Positions 22,301-34,182 of a DNA stretch of 64,000 bases are shown here, piece by piece (the first letter of the stretch is position 1; every line of letters begins with the position of its first letter). The notes below the pieces were generated by a model, which was not told the origin of the DNA, made no database searches, and saw only the letters and a program-made list of their open reading frames with translations. The stretch covers positions 1,692,426-1,756,425 of the forward strand of contig OX345651.1 in NCBI GenBank assembly GCA_947044365.1. Reading direction: 5' to 3'. Origin of the DNA: Petrosia ficiformis. Lineage: Eukaryota; Porifera; Demospongiae; Haplosclerida; Petrosiidae. The position numbers and the translations under genes are program-made.

Positions 22301-23649
22301 ATTGTACTCGTGGATATTGCTTTTTTGATATAGTTTGCCACGGTACTTGATCTTTTACCCACTTTCTTCAATCTTGCGGGTGCTGAAATACCTCAGGACA
22401 GAAAAATGGATGGATATGACATGAGTCCCATTCTGTACTATAAGCAAGATGTAAGTTTATAATAGATGTTGTTTATTCTTGATAACCATGACAAGTGTAA
22501 GTATTCTGTCAGTGAAGTTACCAGTGGTGACAGTACAAGCATGCAAACATAGACATACATATACACACATACATACATACACACAGAGTACTACTACATG
22601 TATGTACACAAAATTATATATACATGTATTACATATATATCATACATGTACATGTACATGCAAATCCATACACACCATGTATACAGTATGAACACACTTA
22701 TGCTGTATACCCATGCACACTCTATTCAAAGTGTATTATACACACACATGTACATACATACAAATGCACATACACTACGTAACTCCCTTTTATCTAGAGT
22801 GAAAGAGAATCTTTTGCTTACTTTCCGGAATTCGTTGATTCTAGTTATGGTCCTTTTGCAATTAGATGGAGTCATTATAAAGCTCACTTCTATACTGCAG
22901 GGTTAGTTATAAACACAGCATTGCTTGCATAAGGTTTATGCAATGCATTAGTCATGATATGCATATGTACAAACAAAGAAAAATTGAAAATTCAGGAATC
23001 CAACTGAGGATCAAACCCAGGACCTTCTTATATGTAGTCAGGCACTATCACCATCTGAGGCACCGGAGTCCTGGATTGTATAGGAGTGTAGGGTTGTACT
23101 AATCCCAAAGCTAGGCTCAATCTCAGCTGTTAGATCCCCAGTTGAATTCCTGACACAACAGATGGATGGGTGTATGTGGATCCATCAGAAGTGAATAGAT
23201 GCTACATGTATATTACATTCAATTTTATTCATTCTCTTTCTTTTCTTTTCAGTGGTAATGCTGCTCCAGATTATCCTGACATTGCATGTCGTAAAACAAC
23301 AAACATCACCCTTCATGATCCCCCTATATTGTATGATCTGTGGATGGATCCTGGAGAAATGACTCCTCTTGATCCTTATGAAAACTATTACCTTCTCCAG
23401 AAGATGATTGAAGTAAATTTTTAATCTGTTTTTTATCTAAACATATTAATGTATACACACACACACACACTTATATACAAGGTTCGTGAGGAATATCTAG
23501 CAGACCTAGAATGGGGACTGCCTCAGCCTCTCGTTGGTACAGATGACGAAGTACAACCTTGTGCACAGCCGGGATGTGATCCATGGCCTACATGTTGTCA
23601 GATTGATCTTCTCAGCAATGGATACGAATTTAGAGTTGGTAAACTTTAG
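16306..23649 (+). CDS. Arylsulfatase A-like sulfatase (14 exons, 544 aa)
   Basis: Exons: 16306-16494, 17046-17173, 17538-17614, 17876-17958, 18532-18588, 18642-18729, 19316-19432, 19498-19610, 19674-19768, 22083-22221, 22334-22450, 22798-22901, 23253-23412, 23482-23649. It should hydrolyse sulfate esters in the lysosome or outside the cell. Residues 1-21 form a signal peptide. The metal-binding DD (62-63) falls exactly at the exon 1/2 junction. C102 in CCPSR is the cysteine that is turned into formylglycine, followed by AAVLTGR. Further active-site blocks are present: [25 protein letters not shown] and [11 protein letters not shown] (the active-site Lys). [11 protein letters not shown] and the Cys-rich C-terminus ([13 protein letters not shown]) match the arylsulfatase A branch rather than B or GALNS. 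Length is close to the human enzyme's roughly 507. No key residue is missing. Introns 1, 6 and 9 hold large satellites. Confidence 0.95.
16611..16772. repeat. (TATG)n microsatellite with an internal (TACG) block
   Basis: About 40 tetranucleotide units in sulfatase intron 1. Near 16667-16690 six units read TACG instead of TATG, giving a run of CpG sites inside the array. The 'proteins' it encodes in all frames are artefacts. Confidence 0.98.
18752..19215. repeat. (CATA)n microsatellite, about 460 bp
   Basis: Tandem CATA units with regular interruptions (AGTACATA every 40-90 bp) in sulfatase intron 6. It is the reverse complement of the intron 1 (TATG)n array. Confidence 0.98.
19787..20965. 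mobile_element. Non-autonomous hAT-type element, 1163 bp
   Basis: The body 19795-20957 has ends CAGGGGCGGATTTAGG and CCTAGATCCGCCCCTG. The flanking octamers CCTATATA and ACTATATA differ at one base, as for an 8-bp hAT target site. No transposase remains. It lies in intron 9 of the sulfatase gene and itself contains the MITE at 20385-20862. Confidence 0.85.
20377..20870. mobile_element. Nested hAT-type MITE, 478 bp, perfect 8-bp duplication
   Basis: The body 20385-20862 has ends TAGTGATGGGCGATACC and GGTATCGCCCATCACTA and subterminal GTACTCG/GATACC repeats. Identical octamers ACCAAAAT flank it (20377-20384, 20863-20870). It inserted into the older element 19795-20957. Confidence 0.9.
21003..21738. 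repeat. (ACCTAT)n hexanucleotide satellite, about 735 bp
   Basis: Mostly ACCTAT units, punctuated by ATATAGACCTAT and occasional CTAACCCTAT or CTGTACC variants that recur in a higher-order pattern. It directly follows the hAT element in sulfatase intron 9. It superficially recalls a telomere repeat but is not (CCCTAA)n. Confidence 0.95.
22985..23155 (-). repeat. tRNA-like SINE-type repeat with inverted ends
   Basis: Same organisation as 4643-4779: CAGGAATCCAACTGAGGATC at the left and its near complement before 23155, enclosing a B-box-like block (minus strand GGGTTTGATCC). It lies in sulfatase intron 12, upstream of exon 13. Confidence 0.45.
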
Positions 23650-23956
23650 ACTGTGCTACTGAATATTTGATGTGTTTGCAGATTTCAAACTTACATAATT
23701 TATATTGTGTATTAGGTGATGTTGCTATATAGTGTTAGATCTGTAATGTCATGTTGTATAATTATTAACATCATTATAAAAATTAAATATACTATGCCTA
23801 CAAATGAAATACTACACATAATTGTTAACACCAGTGCACATTATCATCATCATTTAACAAATTATGTATGCTTCGTGATTTATTTAATTATGCATGAGAT
23901 GATAGTTGTATCAATGAATACAATTAATGCCTCACTCTTCCAAACTTTGTATTAAC

Positions 23957-24080
23957 CTCTTATTGGTCTGTTGTCAATAGATGTTAGGGCTTGTGCAATC
24001 CTCTCTTCCAGTTGCCTTATGAGATTTTCTGTTGAGGTGTAATTATAGTCTTGTATCCTTTCTAGAGTGTTTTCCCATCT
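23957..24080 (-). CDS. Possible isolated exon, coiled-coil-like (weak)
   Basis: On the minus strand an open stretch between AG (acceptor at 24082-24081) and a GTTAAT donor encodes RWENTLERIQDYNYTSTENL then RQLEERIAQALTSIDNRP, which is charged and heptad-like. No neighbouring exon in a compatible phase was found. It lies just downstream of the sulfatase gene on the other strand. It could be a decayed gene piece or chance. Confidence 0.2.
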
Positions 24081-24181
24081 CTGAGTTCAACATAGCAGAA
24101 GGTCCTTTTCTAGTAGGAAATATCTCTAGCCATTTTTCCTCACTGGTTTCCATGCTGTCTGTCTTAGTAAATTATAACCTA

Positions 24182-24712
24182 TAAAGTCTGTTCATATTCA
24201 CTAAACCTCAAAACTTTATAATATAGTGTATAGTTTAATGTCATAAGGTTAATACATGATTATACTGTAACTCAATAATGAAGTAATGGATTGAAATTTG
24301 ACATACACAACAAAAGAACAGGAAGGATAATTATTAGGGCTGGGAATCGGCTGAGATTCTGAAATCGATTATCACTAACTCCAAGTCGATTGATAATCGA
24401 TTAAAATCAGCGGAAGTAATTAGGCCAATTAAGTCAATTAATACAGGAAACTCCTCCCATTTGATGTTCAAAAGGGCTTCTTATCACTTCAATATTGTAC
24501 ATTATTTGCTGTCACATGCTGGAAAAGTATGTCGTTTGGAATAATTAGCATAATCGATATCACAGACTTATAATCGATAATCAGAAGAATTTTCAATATC
24601 GATTGATTAATCGATTAATCATCCCAGCCCTAATAATTATATTAAAATGGTATGGGTAAAAACATTGTTGGTCATTCCAAACTAAAGTTAAAGAGAAGTC
24701 GTGGTGAACACA
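24182..24712. mobile_element. MITE-B copy interrupted by a hAT MITE
   Basis: Left part GTCTGTTCATATTC..GGAAGGATAATTAT and right part ATAATTATATTAAAATGGTA..GAACACAAAT make one MITE-B split by the element at 24335-24632. Confidence 0.75.
24327..24640. mobile_element. hAT-type MITE, 298 bp, perfect 8-bp duplication
   Basis: The body 24335-24632 has ends TAGGGCTGGGAATCGGC and CATCCCAGCCCTA. ATAATTAT flanks both sides (24327-24334 and 24633-24640). The interior is rich in ATCGATT. A same-length copy is at 32621-32918. Confidence 0.9.
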
Positions 24713-26128
24713 AATCATGTAACCTTTCCTACCACAACCCAGTTCACCAATGATCAGTTCCCATTTAACATAAATAGATGCACATTCATTGGTAGACTTG
24801 AAATGTATAATGTTTACAAAGGAATCCTCCGGTTTGAAATTTAAGTGTAACATTGGTGCTCAGTGATTGGTGCTGTACCTAGTGCTTGTATGAAAGGATG
24901 GGCGAACAAGTTTTTAACAAATTACAGTCTTGTGGGTTTATCAAACGTTTTTGCAGCTAGAAAAAGAACAGGCTCCTTAGATCTACAGAACAAGCCTTAT
25001 AGATCTAGTGATCTACAAAACTTGCCACGTACGTACGTTTGGTGAATGCCACTGAGTGGTGACGTAACAACAAGTCAATGAAGTCATGTCATATGACTGC
25101 ATACTGCAATTTGATTGGGCTCCAAAATCGATTATTATTAATTACTTTTTTTGTTTATGTTGTATAATTATTATTCCAATTTCCAACGCGCAAGTTCTTT
25201 CTGCAAGGTGAGTTAGTCAATAATAATTACTGTAATGATGTATATATCACTATATATGGGAGAGAGTCTAATGATTTGTTGTATATATATCACGAGAACT
25301 ATAGAGCCATAGTTAACTAAACTCAGTCTCAAGCAGTTTATAATCATATATATATATAGTTGATTCTCTGAAATGAAGGGTGCTTCTTCATGTAGCAGTC
25401 TTTGCATTAGATCACACATTCTAGACAGTATCATTGTAATGGTTGTATGCTGTTTAGTTACTATAAGTAGTGAGTGAGTTGTGGTTTTGTTACTATTTAT
25501 GACTGCTACAGAATATACTCGTGAAATGTGTTTCACGAGTAGAAAGAAAATTGTTAGCAGAGTATATACAGCATTACAAAATTATATTGAAGATTTCCAG
25601 TTGTTTTTTTTCAAAATTGTCCACCCACTTTGGTTTTGAGCCCCTATTATATATCATACTGTGCCTTACTGTAATTGATATGATGGGGTATGCTCTACTT
25701 GCAGTCCGAGTTATTTTACCTCAAGGAATATATTGTGTAGTCATACTCGTGGGTGTGTCATCTTTACATAGTGACAAGTCATATTTGACAGTTCCATTTG
25801 CCAATTGTGCAACAAATTCTTTTCTTTATCATGGGTGTATTGTTCAATAGTGAAAGGGCTATTACATATAATAGGCTATTTCCATTGCATCCTTACATGG
25901 TACAATTATTTCAGCGGGAGTAGGGTTTGATGAGGGTTTCTATTTATAGCAGCAACATTAGTAAGGTATGTAAATTTAATATCTGAACTTTAAATGAATT
26001 ACTTAGCAACTAAAAAAGGGAAATTATTCAATAATGAGCACCATTACCCTTTTAATTTGGAAAACTAGGAATATTATAAACTAAACATGTTTTAGTACTT
26101 ACATAATGATGCATTCTTGTATTTAGAT
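24713..26128. other. Intergenic region upstream of the PH-domain gene
   Basis: No convincing coding sequence. It contains AT-rich stretches and, near 25415-25510, a block related to the repeat at 36920-37320. A splice acceptor at 26125-26126, two bases before the first ATG of the PH gene, implies a non-coding first exon somewhere here. Confidence 0.4.
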
Positions 26129-26846
26129 ATGAGTTATACCAGTTATAATATCAAGGAGATTCATAGTGGCATTTTACATAAAGTTGGAGGTCGTGTAAAG
26201 AGTTGGCATAAACGATGGGTCATTCTGAAGTCAGATTATACATTACAGTACTTTAAAGAACCTTCTAAAGGAGCACTGGGTACCATATCACTCAGGGATT
26301 CAGAGTTTGATATCAGATCGGGAGAGAGACGAGATTACAATTGGCCTAGACACTGCGATATAGATTGCTCTTTAGTGATTACTACAAGAGGACGAGTGTA
26401 TTATATGTTTGCTGAAAGTAAAGAGGAGGCAGAAGATTGGATAAAACACATACGAACTTCAAAAGAGAACTTACACATTAAAGAAGGGAAAGGAGGTAAG
26501 AACAGAATTCCAGAATTCCTGAAATTATACGTGTATAATTATAGATATCACTTCAGTTACATGTACAAGCTCATAATAATTATTATGATAATAATGGTCT
26601 TTTCCCAGCTGCCCATGCATGCTCTTAATGGCTGAGAAGGTATCCGATATACTTTCTTAGCTATATGGTCAGATTTTGGCCTACCAGTCTGATTATAGAT
26701 ATCATCACTTGTTATATTAGAGACTAGTTATGATATTACACTGATGATGTGGAGTTATCAAATGCCAATAACGTTGCTGTTCACCCAGACGTACTGTCAT
26801 GCATTAAGAGTGTAGGTGACTGGGAAATACATATATAGATGCTTTA

Positions 26847-26877
<31 letters not shown>

Positions 26878-29800
26878 TCATACACATGTGTTGGAAGTTA
26901 TTGTTAAGTGTTTTTATTTTCCAAAAATGTTTTGTAACAACATGAATTTTAAAGGACTATCACTTTGTTTCTGTCATCTTCTAGCATACTGACGTAGTAT
27001 TTCAGCTATTAAAAATTCTTCAATTTCGTCCCACAATGCTTTGCATTTTGTTAGTTAGTATTGTCATATTTTGTAGATGTGTTCTTACTTGCATTGGTGA
27101 TGTGTCATCTAGGTCTCTCATTGGATCTAATTCACCACCTTTGTCAGAATCAAAGTCACTACTAATGTCCTCACTACTAATGTCCTTATGTCGTTCTTAC
27201 TTGCATGTGCAATAATAGTGTACATTATGTACATACACACATAGATAATAGGTACATTGCTACATGTACATGTACTATATGTACATCATGTACATACATG
27301 TATACTACACATAGATAATAGGCACATTAGTACATGTACATGTACTATATGTACATCATGTACTATATGTACATCATGTACATACATGTATACTACATAT
27401 AGACACATTAGTACATGTACATGTACATGGACTGTTGATGTATATGTACATGTGAATATGTACTATACATCAAACTGTGCATGTGCATGTAGTTATTCAT
27501 ACTATATTGACATTTGATGATATTCGATGTACAATGTATTGTTGGGGTTGTTTACATACACAATGTCTGTCTGTCTTCTAATTAGGAAAAGAGACTCTCC
27601 CAAGTAGATATGCCAAATATGGAGGAGATGCTATCGATCTAGAGACTCCTTCTGTTGTCCCTGTGTCTCCAAATCGTACACCCAAGATGTATAAAAAGAA
27701 AGATAGACGAATGCCCACCAAGAGATTCAACACGATGGCTAATGAAGACGAGGACATTAGTAGTGACTTTGATTCTGACAAAGGTGGTGAATTAGATCCA
27801 ATGAGAGACCTAGATGACACATCACCAATAGACGAAGACTCAAGTATAACAGTTGATCATGTAAAGCATACGAAAGACCCTTTGAACCAAGAGGGCATTT
27901 ATGATTTAGCTCGTCAACCTATCGGTAATACATCCTCAGTACACACTAATTTAACATCACCCAATAGTAACAATAATAATGGAACTGTTAACACTATACC
28001 ACGTAATGATATGCATTCACCAAAGCTAATGAAACGTGTAGGGGGATCTGATGTTGACATCCATGAATCATTGTATGACTTGGTAGGCAGGATAAATGCT
28101 GGAGATGACAGTCATGTTAATCATAATGTAGGTGAACAAATTACTAAACTAACAGAACCTGCTCAGGATGTATATGAACCCATTAATGAGAATCCTCAAG
28201 ATGTTTATGAACCGATAGAGGAAGTACCCCTACTCGTAAACAACTCACAAACTTTAAGTAAATCTATACAATCGAATAAGTCTGTAGTGAAAGAGCCTCT
28301 CCCATCTACTCCTAATCTCACACACCAGTCAAGTGAGTTTTATGAATCACTGGATAACCCACCTGTCATGTATGAAGAAGTTGATAGGAATGATTCTATA
28401 GAAGAAGCAGTATCTAGTGATGATGAAGACACACCTATTTCATGTCTACCTCCTTTGCCATTAAGAAAAGAAAAAGATGTTTCTCAGACAAAAGAAGAAG
28501 AAGTAAAGGAAGAATACATTGATGTTCCAAAAATTGTAGAAGATGAAAATTCATTTTATGATAACGCACCGACTCTCCCACCAAAACCAAACGGATCACG
28601 GAAGCCCTCACCAAATCGTAAAACATCATACCCTAATGGTGGAATTTCCAAATCTCCAGTACCAACTCCAAGAACATTACCCATCAATTCATTGACCTCG
28701 ACAGAAGTTTCAGATAAATATGATGATACCATTGCCATGACTCCCACTCAAGAAGATGAATTGTATGACGATATTGTGAGTGTATTAAAGACAAATAATG
28801 AATATAAATCTAAATATCATGAAGAATCTGTTCAGGATAAAGATCGGAATGAAGTAAAAACAGAAACTGAAAAAGGTACGAATTAATTATATTATTTCTG
28901 TTTAACTCTGAAGTTATTGTTTATGAACATAGTTTCAAAAATAATATATACATGTACATGTATGTACATTTACATGTATATACATGTACATGTATGTAAA
29001 TTTACATGTACAGTTATATACATGTACATGTATGTAAATTTACATGTATATACATGTACATGTACATGAATGTACATTTACATGTATATACATGTACATG
29101 TACATGAATATACATTTACATGTGTATACGTGTACATGTATGTAAATTTACATGTACATGTACATGAATGTACATTTACATGTACATGTATATACATGTA
29201 CATTAGAAATGCAAACAATATTATGAGTGAGTTGAATAACAGAGAGAGACGATTATATATATTCACTTTTATTCTGGACACTTCAAACTTTCCTACACAT
29301 CAGGGTGGCTTCACAATGCACAATTCTAGATCTTTGTTACAATGTAGAGATTTTGTTATTATAATGCATGCTACTTGTACTGCGGAAACTAAATGTGATC
29401 CAATTTTTGAAAAGGAACATTTTCCTGCAAAATAATTTTGATCAAACACTTACATCCAATTGCTCACCATACTGCAATTTTGTACAGAAGGTTAATGAAA
29501 TTTAGTATCCAGAAAGAGCTATTGTTAAGTTTCTTAGGCACCAAATTTCATTAATGTCCTGTACAAAATGGCTGAATGAGGTAAGAAAATTATTTTGTGG
29601 GAAAGTGTCCCTTTTTGAAAATTAGGTCACCTGGCTTGTCACCTTCATTGAAACCTGTTTGGACTCTATATTACTACAGTTGTTTGATAGTTACCTCATT
29701 GTACAAGTATGATAAGAAGAGTGTATGCAGGGGTAGGGTTTCTATCATAGTATTGCCATATATGGTCTAATTATTTGTATGTGCATAAGCCCTGCTTATA

Positions 29801-32800
29801 CATATTCAGTGGTATAGCCAGAGTACCAGATGAATGGGGCTGAAGGTGCATGAAAGTGGCAAAATGGGTGGGAATGTTATCAAATTATTAATTATTCATA
29901 AGAGGTGTGGTCTTATGTGTGTGTCTCTCTCCTTGTTGCTCACATTTTGACTGTATTAATTATCTCTGTATTCATAAACTTGAGTAATGTGCTTAAACAT
30001 TTAAAAGTTATATACATGTAGTACATGTGTGCAGTAAAGTGAAAAGGGCCACACCTTCAGTATTATAAGTCTGATGCCCAAACCTGGGCCCAGGCCCAGG
30101 TCTAGCTATAACGATGTGTGATAATACATGTAATTATGTACATATGTATATTATAGTCAAGTAACGGAAAGTTATGGTAGCTTTGTTATATATACTTGTA
30201 ATCATAATTATGAAAGAATAATAAAAGAAAGAACATGTAGGGATATGACAAGTGGTAATGTATGCTGTACTATACCTCAATAACATGATTGTGTGTGTAA
30301 TATATATAATTACATATATGTAATACATACATGTGTAATGTATTATAGTATCTGACTTTATTAAGTTTACATAGTGTGATGGGAGCTACACTTTAATGAG
30401 GTGATAGTCAATTGTAATACTATACATGTACTTTGTACTGTAATCATAGTAATGTGAATTTCCTGTACATTTGTATGTGATAGCATAGTACTAAAGTGTA
30501 ATACTGTGAGTACATTTGAAGTATAGTGTACAGTATTCACAAAGTACACTGTAGTATAGTGATAGTACGTAAACTTTATAATGTCAGGTACTGTACATTC
30601 AAAGTACAGTGTACTTCACTTAACAAGTACACTGTAGTCAATGGAAGTACAGTGATAGTATGTAAACTTAATGTCAGGTACTGTACATTCAAAGTACAGT
30701 GTACTTCACTTAACAAGTACACAGTAGTCAATGGAAGTACAATGATAGTATGTAAACTTAATAAATTCAGGTACTGTACATGTACATTTGGAGTACAGTG
30801 TACATTACTCACAAAGTATATGTACACTGTGATAATACTGTTATATCAATTGTCTTTGATAGACTCAAGAAGTGTAGAAGATGCTGTTTCGTATTCTAAA
30901 GAAGATACCACTGAGTGTAATAATTTCATACCAACTGGAAGTCCAGTCAAGAAAAATGTTCGTGTTCATTCTGCTACTATCGGTGGAGATACAGGTTAAT
31001 TTTTAGTATTGTATTTTTATATCATACAGTTTGTGACAATATTACATGTGTGTACATGTATGTTCATTTTGTGTATAATTAATGAGCTTGGATTTATGGT
31101 TGTCACTTCATATAAGGATAGTATAGTAGCTATATTACACATTCAAAATAGTATAATACTTATACAAACCACAGAATACAATAATTTCATGAGAATTCAG
31201 GCTTGTGTGAGAACAAATACATCCTGATATAACTGTAACAATGGCTATACACCTAACATACGAGACTATATAAATATAATATTATTTCATAACTCCTTAT
31301 ATGAAGTAACAACCACAATTATGCAATCATGAAGATATGTATAATTAATAGATAATGAGCTTGTGTCATAATTATACAATGATGCAGTCATGTGGACATG
31401 TATAATTAATAGATAATGAGCTTGTGTCATAATTATACAATTATGCAGTCATGTGGACATGTATAATTAATAGATAATGAGCTTGTGTCATAATTATACA
31501 ATTATGCAGTCATGTGGACATGTATAATTAATAAATTATGGGCTTGTGTCATAATTATACAATGATGCAGTCATGTGGACATGTATAATTAATAGATAAT
31601 GAGCTTGTGTCATAATTATACAATTATGCAGTCATGTGGACATGTATAATTAATAAATAATGGGCTTGTGTCATAATTATACAATAATATAGTCATGAAG
31701 ACATGCACTACTAATAATTAATGAGCCTGTGTCATAATTGTATAATTATACAATCATGTGGACATATATAATTATGTTATTACATTTAATGTGCTATTTT
31801 ATATGCCAATTGACAAAAGGCTTTATATTTTGAAACTTGTTTTATGGCTTGCAGGGTCATCCCTATGATGGCTTTCCAACAGGTCTGAACTATATTCCTT
31901 TATATACTTGTTTTACATATACAGTATGTATATGTGACCAAGCAAGCGCAAAAGTGTCAAAAGTAGCAAAATGTTTTATTCCGGTATAGTACAAAATTCA
32001 CAGAAACCAAATACTATAATGATTTCAGTTTTTTAAATAGTATAATATCTTGACTACCTGTAGTGTAACTCTTGAACCACAGATTGGTATAGTTTGTGTT
32101 GGATGAGCATCTAAATTATGCCATTTTCATTGTAATTAATGGTTTGCTCTTGATTTTAAAGGGTGTTTTCTCAAAATCTAATTTTCACAGTGACTGCAAT
32201 TTGAACAGCTGTAATGGTAAGTCATATTACAAAACCACTTTACCAACATGAAGCTGATGTTGTCTACAGTGCATACAAGCAAAAAAATACAATTTGAAAT
32301 TTTGCTACTTTTGACCCCTTTTCGTTTGCTCGGTCACGTATATAGTTGAGGAAGTTGCATCAGTCCAGGGGGCTCAGTCAATTAATGGGTGTGGCATGTA
32401 AGAGAATGTATGCTCGATGCGAGATTTATGTGCAGACCGGTGGGATGAAAGCTGCTTGTGGCATAGGTAAAGACTGGAACTGTTCTAGCTGAAATATATT
32501 CCAAAATTAAAAACCTTTTAAAAGTAACAAGATAGGAAAATAAATAACCATAATAGGCTGTTGGATTTCAGACAAGTCACAGATGTCCATGATTACTAAA
32601 TGATGAGCCTGACCACAAACTAGAGCTGGGAATTGGCTGAGATTCTGAAATTGATTATTACTAACTTCAAATCGATTGATAATCGATTAAAATCAGCAGA
32701 AGTAATTAGGCTAATTAAGTCAATTAATACAGGAAACTCCTCCCATTTGATTATTAAAAAGGCTTTGTGTCACTTCCATATTGTACATTATCTGCTGTCA

Positions 32801-34123
32801 CATGCTTGAAAATATGTTTTTTGGAATAATTAGCATAATCGATATTATAGACTTACAATTGATAATCAAAAGAATTTTCAATATTGATTAATTAATTAAA
32901 TTAATCATCCCAGCCCTACCACAAACCATTCATAGGGATATTTGTTTCACCATATATCTATTATTTATATCCATATTCCTGACAAATATGTACATGTAAG
33001 TGTCTTTTTTTATTTCAGGTGTTGAGATGTTTCATAGAAGAGCTCAAGAAGTCCTAAGTAGGACACATGATAGCCAGATTAAACAACTACATGTACTTAT
33101 GAGAAATAGTGACACTCTCAATTCATCAGAGAAAGCATTACTGGCAGAAACATTGAGAGAAATTGAGATAGAAAAACACCATGCTTCAGAAGAGAGGTAC
33201 ATTGTTACCATAGTCTGCCGTTACTGACAGTGGAACCTCTCTATTCCCCAAGCTCTCCGAAATGAGGACACCCCTGTATTAAGGAAACTTAAAAAATAAA
33301 AATGTCCCAAACTGTGCTTTATAATATAAATTCATCCCTGAAATGAGGACACCCCTGTAATCAGGACTGTTTACTTGATCCCAAATAGAGAGGTTACACT
33401 TTATAACCAATTTCATTTATATGTACATGTATATAGTTTTACATGTACCTAAATCCTTTGATGTAATGAAGTTACTAATACACCACATCAGATAATTTTT
33501 GTTAGAGCAGACATTTAATTCACTTAGGTAGACATAAGACCTTCTAAGAAACCTTTCTTCATGTCTTTGTTAGTTTTAGGAAAGCAACAAAGTGAGTGTT
33601 TGAAAGTACTACATTAGTCAGTGCTAATGTCCTCACTTACCATCTTTAAAGCTTTATTACTACCATTGATAATAAGTTTGGATTCACTATTAATGTAGCC
33701 ATCCCTACACTTTCTGCCACCTATTGTGTAGCATATCTCAACCTCTGCTTCAGCCATAACTCATCACTTCCTTTACCTTATTGGCGCACATTACTGATTT
33801 GTGACAGTTGTAGGTCTTCAGGCTAGGATATTTCTTGCTCCTTTCTTTTGGCTCTAATATCCCTCCCTTTAATAACCTGTATTGTATACATAATATATAC
33901 TTGTATTATAATTTATTGTATAATATTTTAATTGTGTGTATATGTATAATTATAATATCTTATTATGTTATGTTATGTAATGGAATGCGTGGGAGTGAAA
34001 TTAGGTAAATCATATGTATTGTTTCAAATGTGGTAAAATTTTAATAGGTGATTAAGCAAAGTGAAATGGGGGGATACTGGGAATTACCTGGCCATAATAT
34101 TATATACAATTTATATTTAGTAT

Positions 34124-34182
<59 letters not shown>

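Noticed and set aside
24863..25045. 60-codon open frame with AGATCTA repeats
   Set aside because: No domain, no splice context and no neighbours in frame.
31310..31760. Regular repeats resembling a CRISPR array
   Set aside because: Units are contiguous with no variable spacers and the context is an animal intron; it is a minisatellite.
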